Assembly (NCBI GenBank): GCA_020048795.1
Contig: JAIFMA010000020.1
Coordinates: forward strand, 1 to 23,859
DNA from: Rhodoferax sp.
Lineage (GTDB): Bacteria > Pseudomonadota > Gammaproteobacteria > Burkholderiales > Burkholderiaceae_C
Length of the DNA stretch: 23,859 nt
Direction of reading: 5' to 3'
The position numbers and the translations under genes were made by a program. The notes below the pieces were generated by a model that was not told the origin of the DNA, made no database searches, and saw only the letters and a program-made list of their open reading frames with translations. Shown one piece after another: positions 15,250 through 23,481 of the stretch (position 1 is its first letter; each line of letters begins with the position of its first letter).

Positions 15250-17208
15250 TTAGTCCCCCAGGCCCATCTGGATGTAGCCGGTGGGGCAAACATCGGCGCA
15301 AATATGGCAGCCGATGCACTTGTTGTAGTTGGTGTCCACATAGCGCCCGGTGGTTGCCTTGCTCTTGGGTACCTTGAACACGGCGACCTGTGGGCAATAC
15401 ACCACGCAGTTGTCACATTCAAAACACTGACCGCAACTCATGCAGCGCTTGGCTTCGGCAAGTGCCTGTGCTTCCAGCAGGGGCTGTAGGCGTTCCTGAA
15501 AGTTGTTCAGGGCCTCTGCGGCCGTCAGCGACACCATGCCTCGACGATGACGCGCCACAAACGGAAAGTGACCGAGGAACAGTTCCTTGTGCGAGATGAC
15601 ATAACGATCCGAGCGGTCGTCGTAGTTATGGATCGCCACGGCACTCTTGTCGGTGCCACGCATCGGTTCGCTGGCATCGGTGAAGGCATAGCCTTTTTCG
15701 AGCATTTTGCGTTTCAGGTCAAACGCATGCACGTCGATCTTCGGGCGCTTCTCAATTGGCTCGTTTTGCAGGAAGCGATCAATGCCGTCGGCTGCAATCG
15801 CGCCATGGCCAATCGCGGTGGTCAACAAGTGCGGACGGATCACGTCACCGCCGACAAAGCAGCCGGGCTGTCCTTGCACCTGGTAGTTCTTGTCGTTGTT
15901 GATGGCACCCTTGCCGTTGTTGAATTCTTCCAGCCCGGTGAAATCTACCGCCTGACCGATGGCCGACACGATCAAATCTGCTGGAATGTCTTCTTCGGTG
16001 CCTGCGATGTTCTTGATTTCCAGCCGACCACTGACGATTTTGGCTTCGCACTGGATGATGCGCAACGCTGTTGCGCGTCCGGTTTCGTCACGGATCACGC
16101 CCATCGGGGCCATGCCACCGCGAATCGTGATCCCTTCAGACTGTGCGTGTTCCACCTCATGGCGGCTGGCCTGCATCTTGTCCACGGCGAAAATCGATGT
16201 CAAGGTGACCTCGGCACCCTGGCGAACAGAAGCTTCAGCCACGTCGTGTGCGAGGTGGCCACCGATGATGTTTTCCGGACGATCAGACTCATGGATTTTG
16301 TCGATGTGGCCCAGGCGGCGTGCCACGGTGGCCACGTCAATCGAGGTATCGCCACCGCCCACCACGACAATGCGTTTGCCCACGTGGCGCAGACGACCGT
16401 CGTTAAAAGCCTTCAGGAAAGCCGTGGCAGTGACGCAGTTGGGCGCATCGGCCCCGTCAACCGGCAGCGCACGACCCGCCTGCGCACCCAGGCCTAAGAA
16501 GACCGCGTCAAAATCAGCCCGGATTTGCGCCATCGTGACATCGGTGCCGATACGGCAGTTCATGCGGGTCTGAACACCCAGATCAAGAATGCGCTGAATC
16601 TCGGCATCGAGGATGTCACGCGGGGTGCGAAAGCCTGGAATGCCGTAGCGCATCATGCCGCCAAGCTCTGCGCGCTCGTCAAACAACGTTACCGCGTGGC
16701 CTCGCAAAGCCAGTTGATAAGCCGCTGACAGACCGGCAGGGCCGCCACCAATCACGGCCACGGACTTGCCGCTTTGCTCACCCGGCTTGTTGAAGGTCAG
16801 TTTGTTTTGCACTGCATAGTCACCTAAAAAGTGCTCGACGCTGTTGATGCCAACAAAATCTTCTAACTGATTGCGGTTGCAACCCGACTCGCAAGGTGCC
16901 GGGCAGACCCGACCCATCACCGAGGGAAACGGGTTGGCTTCAGTCAGGCGGCGAAACGCATATTCCTGCCACTTCATGCCGGCGGGTGGTTTTTCGATAC
17001 CCCGCACGATGTTCAAATAACCCCGAATGTCCTCACCGGCCGGGCAACTTCCCTGGCACGGCGGCGTACTCTGGATGTAAGTGGGGCATTTGTGGGAATG
17101 CCCGGCATCAAAAATTTCTTTTTGCCACGAGCGCACCTTGTTGTCGCCATCCTTGTAACGGCGAAAGTTTAGGGGCTTGACGGCGGGGGTATCTGTGGAC
17201 GCTGACAT
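15250..17208 (-). CDS. dsrL: DsrL, FAD/iron-sulfur NAD(P)H:acceptor oxidoreductase
   Basis: DsrL is a soluble flavoprotein that couples rDsr to NAD(P) and is essential for sulfur-globule oxidation in Allochromatium. The N-terminal part is like the GltD small subunit of glutamate synthase with cysteine clusters CPTYIQSTPPCQGSCP and CPAPCESGC. An FAD site VIGGGPAGLSAAYQLALRG (about residue 150) and an NAD(P) site VVVGGGDTSIDVATVARRL (about 285) follow. The C-terminus adds two ferredoxin clusters: CMSCGQCFECDNCVVYC and CIGCHICADVC. Total length 652 matches the family. ATG at 17208 has GGAGA 7 bases upstream. It lies between dsrK and dsrJ, separated by 45 and 4 bases. No feature separates it from the oxidiser-type DsrL. 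Confidence 0.95.
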   Translation of the reverse strand: MSASTDTPAVKPLNFRRYKDGDNKVRSWQKEIFDAGHSHKCPTYIQSTPPCQGSCPAGEDIRGYLNIVRGIEKPPAGMKWQEYAFRRLTEANPFPSVMGRVCPAPCESGCNRNQLEDFVGINSVEHFLGDYAVQNKLTFNKPGEQSGKSVAVIGGGPAGLSAAYQLALRGHAVTLFDERAELGGMMRYGIPGFRTPRDILDAEIQRILDLGVQTRMNCRIGTDVTMAQIRADFDAVFLGLGAQAGRALPVDGADAPNCVTATAFLKAFNDGRLRHVGKRIVVVGGGDTSIDVATVARRLGHIDKIHESDRPENIIGGHLAHDVAEASVRQGAEVTLTSIFAVDKMQASRHEVEHAQSEGITIRGGMAPMGVIRDETGRATALRIIQCEAKIVSGRLEIKNIAGTEEDIPADLIVSAIGQAVDFTGLEEFNNGKGAINNDKNYQVQGQPGCFVGGDVIRPHLLTTAIGHGAIAADGIDRFLQNEPIEKRPKIDVHAFDLKRKMLEKGYAFTDASEPMRGTDKSAVAIHNYDDRSDRYVISHKELFLGHFPFVARHRRGMVSLTAAEALNNFQERLQPLLEAQALAEAKRCMSCGQCFECDNCVVYCPQVAVFKVPKSKATTGRYVDTNYNKCIGCHICADVCPTGYIQMGLGD

Positions 17209-17253
17209 GGAAGTGTCTCCTGAGATTTATACGTGATGGCCCAAAGGCAAGTG

Positions 17254-18747
17254 TTACCTGTCCCCGAGGCGAATGGCTTTGCTGACCAACTGGTGTACCC
17301 CGCCCACCATGCTCATGTTGAAGCCATAGAAGGGCAGTACTTTGGTAAATTGCGCTTTGCAGATGGCGCAGATGGTGGCCATGAAATTAACACCATGGTC
17401 ATCCACAACGTGTTTCAGAGCTTCCATGCGTGGCAAGGCACCCTTGACCCGCAATTCCAGCAAGTCGTCGGTCAACAGGCCACCACCGCCACCGCAGCAG
17501 AAAGTGCTCTCATGAATGGTCTCGGGAGCCATGTCATGAAAATTGTTGGCCACGGCCGTGATGATGCGTCGTGGAATCACAAATTGGCCGCCGGGGGTAT
17601 TTCCCATGCGCGAAGCGCGGGCCACATTGCACGAGTCGTGGAAGGTGATGATGCGACCGTCGTTCTTTTCTTTGTCAAAGTGCAGGGCACCGCGTTGAAT
17701 CAGGTCGTCAGTCACTTCGCAAATATGTTGCGGCACCGGATAACGCGGATCGAGGTAGTCAAATGGTCCAATCAGGGTGTTCCAGAAGCTGTAGGCGACC
17801 CGCCAGGCGTGGCCGCACTCGCCCACCACAATGCGTTTGACGCCCAATTCCAACGCGGCCTCGCGCACCCGCAGTGAAATGCTACGCATTTGTTCGTAGT
17901 TGCCAATGAACATGCCAAAGTTGCCAGCCTCCGAGGCATGCGAGCTCAAGGTCCAACTGATGCCTGCGGCGTGAAAGACCTTGGCATAACCAATCAGACT
18001 CTCGACGTGAGGCTCGGAGAAAAAGTCGGCCGAGGGCGTGATGAGCAACACCTCAGCACCTTTCACATCGAGCGGAAACTTGATGTCCAGGCCGGTCTCA
18101 TCTTTGGTGTCTTCTTCCAGGCCTTCGAGGGTGTTGACCAGTGCCGGACCCGGAATGCCCAGGTTGTTGCCAATGCGGTGCACCTTGCCAATGATCTCGT
18201 TGGCGTACTTTTGCCCTAAACCAATGGAGGCCATGATTTCACGGGCCGCCATGGTGACCTCAGCAGTGTCAATGCCGTAGGGGCAAAAAACCGAGCACCG
18301 GCGACACTCGGAGCATTGGTTGAAATAGCTGTACCACTCGTCCAGCACTTCTCTGGTCAGGTCAACCGCTCCGACCAACTGAGGAAAATATTTACCCGCC
18401 ACCGTGAAATAACGGCGGTAAATTTTGCGCATCAAATCCTGACGCGCCACCGGCATGTTTTTGGGGTCACCCGTGCCCAAAAAGTAGTGACACTTGTCAG
18501 AGCAGGCACCACAATGCACGCAGGCATCCATGTACACCTGCAGGGAACGGTATTTGCCGAGCAATTCGCCCATCTTGGCGATGGCTTTGGCTTGCCAGTC
18601 CTCGACCAATTGATCCGGGAAACCCAATGCCTTTTGAATCGGCGCTGATGCGACAAAGGGCTTGAGGTGTGACATCGCACCCACCTGCACCAGGGGAATG
18701 ACCGGGTAGCTCTTGAGCTTGGGGGTATCGAACGCAGCGGTGGCCAT
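17254..18747 (-). CDS. dsrK: DsrK, cytoplasmic catalytic subunit of DsrMKJOP (HdrD-like)
   Basis: DsrK resembles the heterodisulfide reductase subunit HdrD. It is thought to act on the DsrC trisulfide or disulfide on the cytoplasmic side and pass electrons to DsrM. Two [4Fe-4S] groups are seen: CVHCGACSDKC and CSECRRCSVFCP. Two CCG-type regions follow, with GECGHAW, HDSCNVARAS and the diagnostic TFCCGGGGGLLTDD. The length is about 497 residues. I place the start at ATG 18747; an alternative TTG at 18765 overlaps the dsrM stop as TTGA and adds six residues, and neither has a strong Shine-Dalgarno. The dsrMK pair is in the usual order. The frame is intact. Confidence 0.94.
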   Translation of the reverse strand: MATAAFDTPKLKSYPVIPLVQVGAMSHLKPFVASAPIQKALGFPDQLVEDWQAKAIAKMGELLGKYRSLQVYMDACVHCGACSDKCHYFLGTGDPKNMPVARQDLMRKIYRRYFTVAGKYFPQLVGAVDLTREVLDEWYSYFNQCSECRRCSVFCPYGIDTAEVTMAAREIMASIGLGQKYANEIIGKVHRIGNNLGIPGPALVNTLEGLEEDTKDETGLDIKFPLDVKGAEVLLITPSADFFSEPHVESLIGYAKVFHAAGISWTLSSHASEAGNFGMFIGNYEQMRSISLRVREAALELGVKRIVVGECGHAWRVAYSFWNTLIGPFDYLDPRYPVPQHICEVTDDLIQRGALHFDKEKNDGRIITFHDSCNVARASRMGNTPGGQFVIPRRIITAVANNFHDMAPETIHESTFCCGGGGGLLTDDLLELRVKGALPRMEALKHVVDDHGVNFMATICAICKAQFTKVLPFYGFNMSMVGGVHQLVSKAIRLGDR

Positions 18748-18761
18748 GGTGGTACGGGTGC

Positions 18762-19496
18762 TCAAGGACGTTTGTCAAGTGCGGCCGCCCACGCCGAAAT
18801 ATGACGGACTTCGCGGGCATTGTCTGCTTGGTTGCGGCTTGGGCTGAAAAACAGGCCAGGTGCGTGCAGCAGCTTGCTGATCGGGAAAATCAACATCAGC
18901 AGCGCCACCAGTGCCAAGTGAACCAGCAAAACGACATCAGTGGGCAAGGGTTGCCAGTCCAGCCGCATCAAGCCCAGCATGAATACCTTGACTGCCACAA
19001 TATCCGTGTGGGTCACAAAGCGCATGCCCAGACCAGACACACCAATGCCCAGCAGCAAGGCCAGCATGAGGTGATCCGAAGGCGTTGAGATGTAACGCAC
19101 GCGATCAACCAGCCAACGCCGACCCCACAGCCCCAGCAGCGCGGCGACCATGATGAAGCCCGCGTAGGTGCCAAAGGGCTGAACCAGCACTACAGGCAAC
19201 CAGACGGGTTCCTGAAAATAACGCAGGTGGCGCAACAACACCAACAACAGCGTGAAATGAAAAGCCCAGCCGAATATCCAGGTCCACTTGCTGGACTTGA
19301 ACAGACTCTCGAAATAAACCACTTCCCTGACCATGCGCCAGAGCACACCGCTGTTGTTGATCGGCGCAGGTGTGGTGGCAATCTTCAGCGGTGCCGGTGT
19401 CTTGGCATATCGCCGGATCTTGTTCGCCACCCCAACGACCAGCACCAAGGTAGCGACATTGAACAGAACTGCGTAAAAAATCGACAGTATTGACAT
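18762..19496 (-). CDS. dsrM: DsrM, membrane cytochrome b subunit of DsrMKJOP (NarI-like)
   Basis: DsrM is the haem-b quinol/quinone-interacting membrane subunit that partners DsrK. The 244-residue protein has about five or six transmembrane stretches and resembles the gamma subunit of nitrate reductase (NarI). Histidines in helices (WAFHFTLLLVLLRHLRYF and LLVHLALVALL) are candidate haem ligands; I cannot assign them to pairs from sequence alone. ATG at 19496 begins with a hydrophobic helix preceded by GGTGTAG. The gene starts 58 bases after dsrC and its stop meets the dsrK start region. The name rests on family plus the C-M-K-L order. Confidence 0.93.
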   Translation of the reverse strand: MSILSIFYAVLFNVATLVLVVGVANKIRRYAKTPAPLKIATTPAPINNSGVLWRMVREVVYFESLFKSSKWTWIFGWAFHFTLLLVLLRHLRYFQEPVWLPVVLVQPFGTYAGFIMVAALLGLWGRRWLVDRVRYISTPSDHLMLALLLGIGVSGLGMRFVTHTDIVAVKVFMLGLMRLDWQPLPTDVVLLVHLALVALLMLIFPISKLLHAPGLFFSPSRNQADNAREVRHISAWAAALDKRP

Positions 19497-19554
19497 CGGC
19501 TACACCAGCGTTGAAGGGGCTTTGTGCCAGGAATTTGGCGCTAAGGGCTGCGGC

Positions 19555-19887
19555 TTAGATACAGCCAGTGGGCTTAGGCAAGCCAGCGATCTTGCAAGCC
19601 TGCTTGGCCGGGCCATAGGGGAACAGGTCATACAAATACTTGCTGTTGCCTTTTTCTTCGCCAAACTGTTTTCCAATGGCTTTGGTCAACACACGCACGG
19701 CCGGGGCGATCTGGTACTCGTTGTAATACTCCCGCAGGAAATTGATCACTTCCCAATGGTTGTCGGTCAAAACAACTTTTTCTTCTTCAGCCAGGTGACC
19801 TGCGGCGTCCGTGGTCCATTCGGACAGGTTCAGCAGGTAGCCTTCTTCGTCTGTTTCGTAGGTTTTGCCGTTGATTTCAAAGCTCAT
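19555..19887 (-). CDS. dsrC: DsrC, sulfur-carrier protein and substrate of rDsr
   Basis: DsrC binds sulfane sulfur from DsrEFH on its C-terminal cysteine and presents it to DsrAB, giving a DsrC trisulfide or persulfide. The 110-residue protein ends QACKIAGLPKPTGCI, with both key cysteines: CysA and the penultimate CysB, 11 residues apart. This is full DsrC rather than TusE, which has only the last one. Other core motifs are EEGYLLNLSEW, HWEVINFLREYYNEYQIAP and KYLYDLFPYGP. ATG at 19887 has GGAG 7 bases upstream, after an A/T-rich leader of 45 bases. It is the expected partner for DsrE C78 and DsrH. Confidence 0.96.
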   Translation of the reverse strand: MSFEINGKTYETDEEGYLLNLSEWTTDAAGHLAEEEKVVLTDNHWEVINFLREYYNEYQIAPAVRVLTKAIGKQFGEEKGNSKYLYDLFPYGPAKQACKIAGLPKPTGCI

Positions 19888-19932
19888 GAGTTTTCTCCAA
19901 AAAAATAAAAAAGTAACTGTCTATCCGGTCGA

Positions 19933-20232
19933 TCAAAGCCAGGAATGCGAGGTGCTGTATTCCACGGTCAGATCAACAAAACCACTGTAATCCACCAGCG
20001 TGATGCCATCCATCAGCTTGGGGGTCACGCCGCGGGCATCCATATCAGGTTGCAGCGCGTAAAACTTGATGGCAGTGCTGGCCTGACGAATCTCGGCCTC
20101 GATGGCAGAACCCGTGGTCGCGCCGTACACGCCGTCTTCAATCAGCAGCACCGCACTACCAGGCTGGGCCATTGCCAGGCAGCTTTTCAGTGTGCTGGTC
20201 TGGAACGGTGATTTATTCACAATATGCAACAT
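19933..20232 (-). CDS. dsrH: DsrH, subunit of the DsrEFH sulfurtransferase
   Basis: DsrH (TusB family) is the smallest subunit of the DsrE2F2H2 complex, which receives sulfur and passes it to DsrC. The 99-residue protein starts MLHIVNKSPF, typical of the family, and has C18 near the position of the conserved DsrH cysteine. LLIEDGVYGATTGS is the second conserved block. ATG at 20232 has AAGGAC 8 bases upstream and lies 29 bases after the dsrF stop. The protein is soluble, with no other motif. The closely related TusB would sit in a tusBCD operon without dsr genes, so the name is well supported. Confidence 0.93.
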   Translation of the reverse strand: MLHIVNKSPFQTSTLKSCLAMAQPGSAVLLIEDGVYGATTGSAIEAEIRQASTAIKFYALQPDMDARGVTPKLMDGITLVDYSGFVDLTVEYSTSHSWL

Positions 20233-20261
20233 CGGTTTTGTCCTTAAATTGTCAGTGCTGA

Positions 20262-20657
20262 TCAGAAACTCAGGATCACGTCCTGCTCGGCCATCAGTTG
20301 ACCCATTTCCTTGGCGTCTAGCACTTCGACCGGCACCAACAGGTCTTTTTCGGTCAGGCCGCGTTGTGCCAGCGATACCCGGTCCACGTACAGTTTTTCA
20401 ACGTCGTAACCGTCCAGAGCTCGGTAAGAAGGCGAAAAGTTCTTGATGCCAATGCCTTTGGTTTGCTGGCCCTTGACCAGTTCATAAACACCATCGTCAA
20501 TAAACACCAGGCTCACATCCTGATCGAAGGTGGCAGTGATCAGCACCACCTCCAGGCTCTCAAGTGCGTAGATGGTGCCGTAGGGGGCCTTGCGGTTGAC
20601 AAACATGAATTTCTTCACTTTGGGGCCACTGGCGGGGGTTGCTTGCTGGTCACTCAT
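20262..20657 (-). CDS. dsrF: DsrF, subunit of the DsrEFH sulfurtransferase
   Basis: DsrF (TusC family) is the structural partner in the DsrEFH hexamer. I place the start at ATG 20657, giving 131 residues with a non-conserved tail of about 15 residues before the core VKKFMFVNRKAPYGTIYALE. The core ends QLMAEQDVILSF, and LVFIDDGVYELVKGQQTKGI is the family block. No cysteine is present, consistent with a non-catalytic subunit. The longer open frame toward 20804 overlaps dsrE and is rejected. The upstream sequence AGAAAGA is a weak ribosome site. The dsrE stop lies 17 bases before the start. Confidence 0.93.
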   Translation of the reverse strand: MSDQQATPASGPKVKKFMFVNRKAPYGTIYALESLEVVLITATFDQDVSLVFIDDGVYELVKGQQTKGIGIKNFSPSYRALDGYDVEKLYVDRVSLAQRGLTEKDLLVPVEVLDAKEMGQLMAEQDVILSF

Positions 20658-20674
20658 TGGTGTGTCTTTCTGGA

Positions 20675-21034
20675 TTAGTCGCCAAATGTGATCAGTCGGT
20701 CTGCCTTGATGCCGCTGTCGACCAACTGGCCCAGGCCAGAAATGCGAAAGCCCGGTGCCAGCACCTCGTCCTTGATGCCGCGGCGCAAGGCTGCAGCCAC
20801 ACACACCACCAGGTCCACCTTGTGCGCTGCCGCCACGGCCGACCAGCGATTGACCACATGACGGTCGTCCTGCGGCGGTTCGGTTAGGCGGGTCGCATTG
20901 TTGACACCATCGTGGTAGAAGAAGACACGCTGTATCTCATGACCTTTGGCAAGAGCGGCTACCACAAACTGGTAGGCGCTGTCCGATGCCTGGTGCGTGT
21001 AAGGGCCTTCACTGACAAGTAAGCCGAATTTCAT
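20675..21034 (-). CDS. dsrE: DsrE, catalytic subunit of the DsrEFH sulfurtransferase
   Basis: DsrE (TusD family) carries the active cysteine that accepts sulfur before transfer to DsrC. The active residue is C78 in DLVVCVAAALRRG, the same number as in Allochromatium DsrE. The protein has 119 residues; I recall about 130 in Allochromatium and 128 in E. coli TusD. The shortfall falls between GIKDE and LAPGFRISGLG, where TusD has about 11 more residues. No frameshift results, so the missing bases would be a multiple of three. ATG at 21034 has only a weak AGG upstream. It lies 23 bases after the dsrB stop. Function is probable, but the shortened loop near the active site deserves a check. Confidence 0.92.
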   Translation of the reverse strand: MKFGLLVSEGPYTHQASDSAYQFVVAALAKGHEIQRVFFYHDGVNNATRLTEPPQDDRHVVNRWSAVAAAHKVDLVVCVAAALRRGIKDEVLAPGFRISGLGQLVDSGIKADRLITFGD

Positions 21035-21057
21035 GATTGCCTAGGTTCCAGGTTGGG

Positions 21058-22128
21058 TCAGAAACGAATGTGGGTTGATGCATTCAAACTCGAACGCGAA
21101 CCACGCCAGTCGTCAATCAGGTACTTGGTGAACGGCAGGTCGCATTTCTCAAAAAACGCCGGCCAGCCAATACGCTCGATCCAGTCCGACACACGTTCCC
21201 AGGATCGTGCGTCTTCCTTGTAGGTATAAAGAATCTTTTTCACCATGGCCGACACTTCCGGCCAGCGCGGCGGGTTGTTGGGCAAGCCCGATGCCACCAT
21301 TTTCATGAAGGTCGGCTTGCCACGGGCGTTGGAATTCTTGCCGCCCACCCAGATCGCCAGTTTGCTGTGCTCGGGGTCATTGATCTGCATGGGTGGGCAG
21401 GGTGGGTAGCAGGCGCCGCAGCACATACATTTGGATTCGTCAATTTCCAGCGAAGGCTTGCCGTTGACCATGGCCGGGCGAATGGCCGCTACCGGGCATC
21501 GCGCCACCACGGTCGGGCGCTCGCACATGTTGGCCACCAGGTCATGGTTGATCTTCGGCGGCTTGGTGTGCTGGATGATGATGGCAATGTCGGCCTGGCC
21601 ACCGCAATTGATTTCGCAGCAAGAGGTGGACAGGTGCACCCGGTTGGGCATTTCTTCCTTGATGAACTCGGCATGCAGGTCGTCCATCAGCGCCTTGACC
21701 GCGCCCGACGCGTCGGTGCCGGGAATGTCGCAATGCAGCCAGCCCTGAGTGTGGGCGATGGCCGATACCGAATTGCCGGTGCCACCCACCGGAAAACCGT
21801 TGCTGGTCAGTGCTTCAATCAGCGGTGCCACGCGGGACTCATCGGACACCATGTATTCGATGTTGCTACGAATGGTAAAGCGCACATGGCCATCGGCGTG
21901 CTGGTCGGCGATGTCGCACAGTTTGCGAATGGTGAACAGGTCCATTTGCCGCTGGGTGCCGGCACGAACCGTCCAGATCTCGTCGCCAGAATGTGCCACA
22001 TGGTGCAGAACGCCCGGACGTGGCCGGTCGTGGTATTTCCAGTTGCCATAGTTCTTCTTCATCAGCGGGTGCAGAAACTGCTTGTTGTCTGGAACGCCAC
22101 TTTCGATCGGGGTGCGCATGGTTGCCAT
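21058..22128 (-). CDS. dsrB: DsrB, beta subunit of reverse-type dissimilatory sulfite reductase
   Basis: DsrB pairs with DsrA in the alpha2-beta2 siroheme enzyme that here works oxidatively, turning DsrC-bound sulfur into sulfite. The 356 residues include the siroheme [4Fe-4S] cysteines in TQGWLHCDIPG and HLSTSCCEINCGG. The inserted ferredoxin domain has ERPTVVARCPVAAI and CMCCGACYPPCP. The C-terminal WERVSDWIERIGWPAFFEK block is typical. The length is normal and the frame intact. ATG at 22128 has GAGGAAG 7 bases upstream, and the dsrA stop is 32 bases before it. Unlike dsrA, no lesion is seen. Assignment to the oxidative type follows from DsrEFH and DsrL in the operon. Confidence 0.96.
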   Translation of the reverse strand: MATMRTPIESGVPDNKQFLHPLMKKNYGNWKYHDRPRPGVLHHVAHSGDEIWTVRAGTQRQMDLFTIRKLCDIADQHADGHVRFTIRSNIEYMVSDESRVAPLIEALTSNGFPVGGTGNSVSAIAHTQGWLHCDIPGTDASGAVKALMDDLHAEFIKEEMPNRVHLSTSCCEINCGGQADIAIIIQHTKPPKINHDLVANMCERPTVVARCPVAAIRPAMVNGKPSLEIDESKCMCCGACYPPCPPMQINDPEHSKLAIWVGGKNSNARGKPTFMKMVASGLPNNPPRWPEVSAMVKKILYTYKEDARSWERVSDWIERIGWPAFFEKCDLPFTKYLIDDWRGSRSSLNASTHIRF

Positions 22129-22160
22129 GATTGTCTTCCTCGGTTCTTGAAGGTTTTGTT

Positions 22161-23337
22161 TCAGGCCGCAGCCTTGCGGGCGTTGAGCTTGGCCACCTCG
22201 TCGTCCCAGCCATCGGTGCGGACATAAGGATTGGTGCGCGGGGTCGACACCATGTTGGGATCAATTTCCAGGCCAATGCCTTCGAGGAAGTTGATCAGGC
22301 CAATGCGTTCAATCATTTCGCCGGTGCGCTCGTGCTCCAGGGCGTTTTCGGCAAAGAAGTCAATCGACTTTTGGGCGTGCTCCACCAGGGCCTCGTAATC
22401 TGCGTCGGTTTCCATCTTCATGAACGGAATCACCACGGTACCCATCAGGTCGCCGATCTTGAGTGTGCGCTTGCCGCCCATCAGCACCGTTACACCCTTG
22501 TCGGTGCCAGTGGCCAGCGCACCCGTCATGACGTTGATGCAGTGCATGCAGCGCACGAAGTTTTGGCACCGGTGCCCACGTTCTTGATGTCCTTCAGCAT
22601 GATGGCCTTGGTCGGGCAGCGGCTGACCACATCGTTGACCAGTTCGGTCATGCCGTGTTTTGCAAACCACTTCTTGGCCATGGCTTCGTCAGTGCGGATG
22701 TTGTCGCGCCAGGTGCCAATGACGGCCATGTCGGCGCGCTGGATCGAATTCATGCAGTCGTTGGGGCAGCCTGAAAACTTGAACTTGAACTTGTAAGGCA
22801 GGGCCGGACGGTGCATGTCGTCCAGAAAGCTGTTGACCACTGCACGGTGGGCACGCGCTTCGTCAAGGCGGGACCGGCACCACCCAGATCAAAGCCGAGT
22901 TCGTTCAATTCATCAAATGCACCCTGCACATTCGCCGTGCTGGCACCCTGGAACATGATGTCGCCCGACTGACCATGGAAAGCAATCAGCCCAGAGCCAT
23001 GTTTTTCCCAGATGTCACACATTTTGCGCAACACGGCGGTGTCGTAGTGCATGCCAGCCGGCGGCTGAACGCGCAGGGTGTGGAATTCTTTCGAGGCTGG
23101 AAACATCTCGGCCACTTCGGAGAAGCGTGGAATGACACCACCACCGTAGCCAAACACTCCGACCGTGCCGCCCTTCCAATAACCCTTGCGGGTCTTGTAA
23201 GAGTGCTCCAATTGACCCATCAGGTCAGTCATGTAGTCATTGTCTTTGGCAAGACGCTTCAGCCCAGTCACGAAACTCGGCCATGGACCGCTTTCGAGCT
23301 GATCGAGCATTGGGGTGTCATGGGGTGGTTTGCTCAT
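22161..23337 (-). pseudogene. dsrA: DsrA, alpha subunit of rDsr, frame broken twice and siroheme cysteines missing
   Basis: DsrA is the alpha subunit of the sulfite reductase. Three frame segments together give a DsrA of about 390 residues, short of the usual 417. From ATG 23337 (GGAGA 8 bases upstream) the frame reads MSKPPHDTPM to LGFDLGGAGPA. It then breaks at about 22864-22867, and DEARAHRAVVNSFLDDMHRP continues in another frame. Homologues have about 17 residues between these, including C-x5-C, the first cysteine pair of the siroheme [4Fe-4S] cluster; both are absent. The second pair (SGCPNDC) is kept. A second break near 22562 fits loss of one A in an AAAA run; the text resumes FVRCMHCINVM, where Phe stands in place of the ferredoxin cysteine. 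The tail is normal to ARKAAA. As written it cannot make a working enzyme. Confidence 0.9.
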
Positions 23338-23388
23338 GGCGAATCTCCAGTCAGGGGCGAAAAATTTGGCGTTGCTGTCACGATTTTG

Positions 23389-23419
23389 CTGATGCACCAA
23401 ACTTGCGCCTGATGCACCA
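23389..23419. repeat. Two direct repeats CTGATGCACCA, 20-nt period, upstream of dsrA
   Basis: CTGATGCACCA occurs at 23389-23399 and 23409-23419, exactly 20 nt apart or about two helical turns. The unit is nearly palindromic (TGGTGCATCA against TGATGCACCA, 8 of 10). They lie 52-82 bases before the dsrA start. The arrangement suits two bound protein dimers on one DNA face. The protein is unknown. Confidence 0.55.
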
Positions 23420-23481
23420 GAAGCGATGTGAATGTTACGGGCCACCCGGGCCGCACAACCATCACCCTCGTTGAGTAGATC

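Noticed and set aside
15246..15422. N-terminal extension of DsrJ
   Set aside because: It lies inside dsrL; the signal peptide and ribosome site point to 15245.
15547..16497. Long plus-strand open frame (316 codons) inside dsrL
   Set aside because: Antisense shadow of the well-matched DsrL frame.
21367..22227. Plus-strand open frame (286 codons) over dsrB and the end of dsrA
   Set aside because: Antisense shadow; DsrB is certain on the other strand.
23338..23445. Open frame upstream of the dsrA ATG that would add 36 residues
   Set aside because: GGAGA sits before ATG 23337, and the extension encodes the direct repeats rather than DsrA-like sequence.
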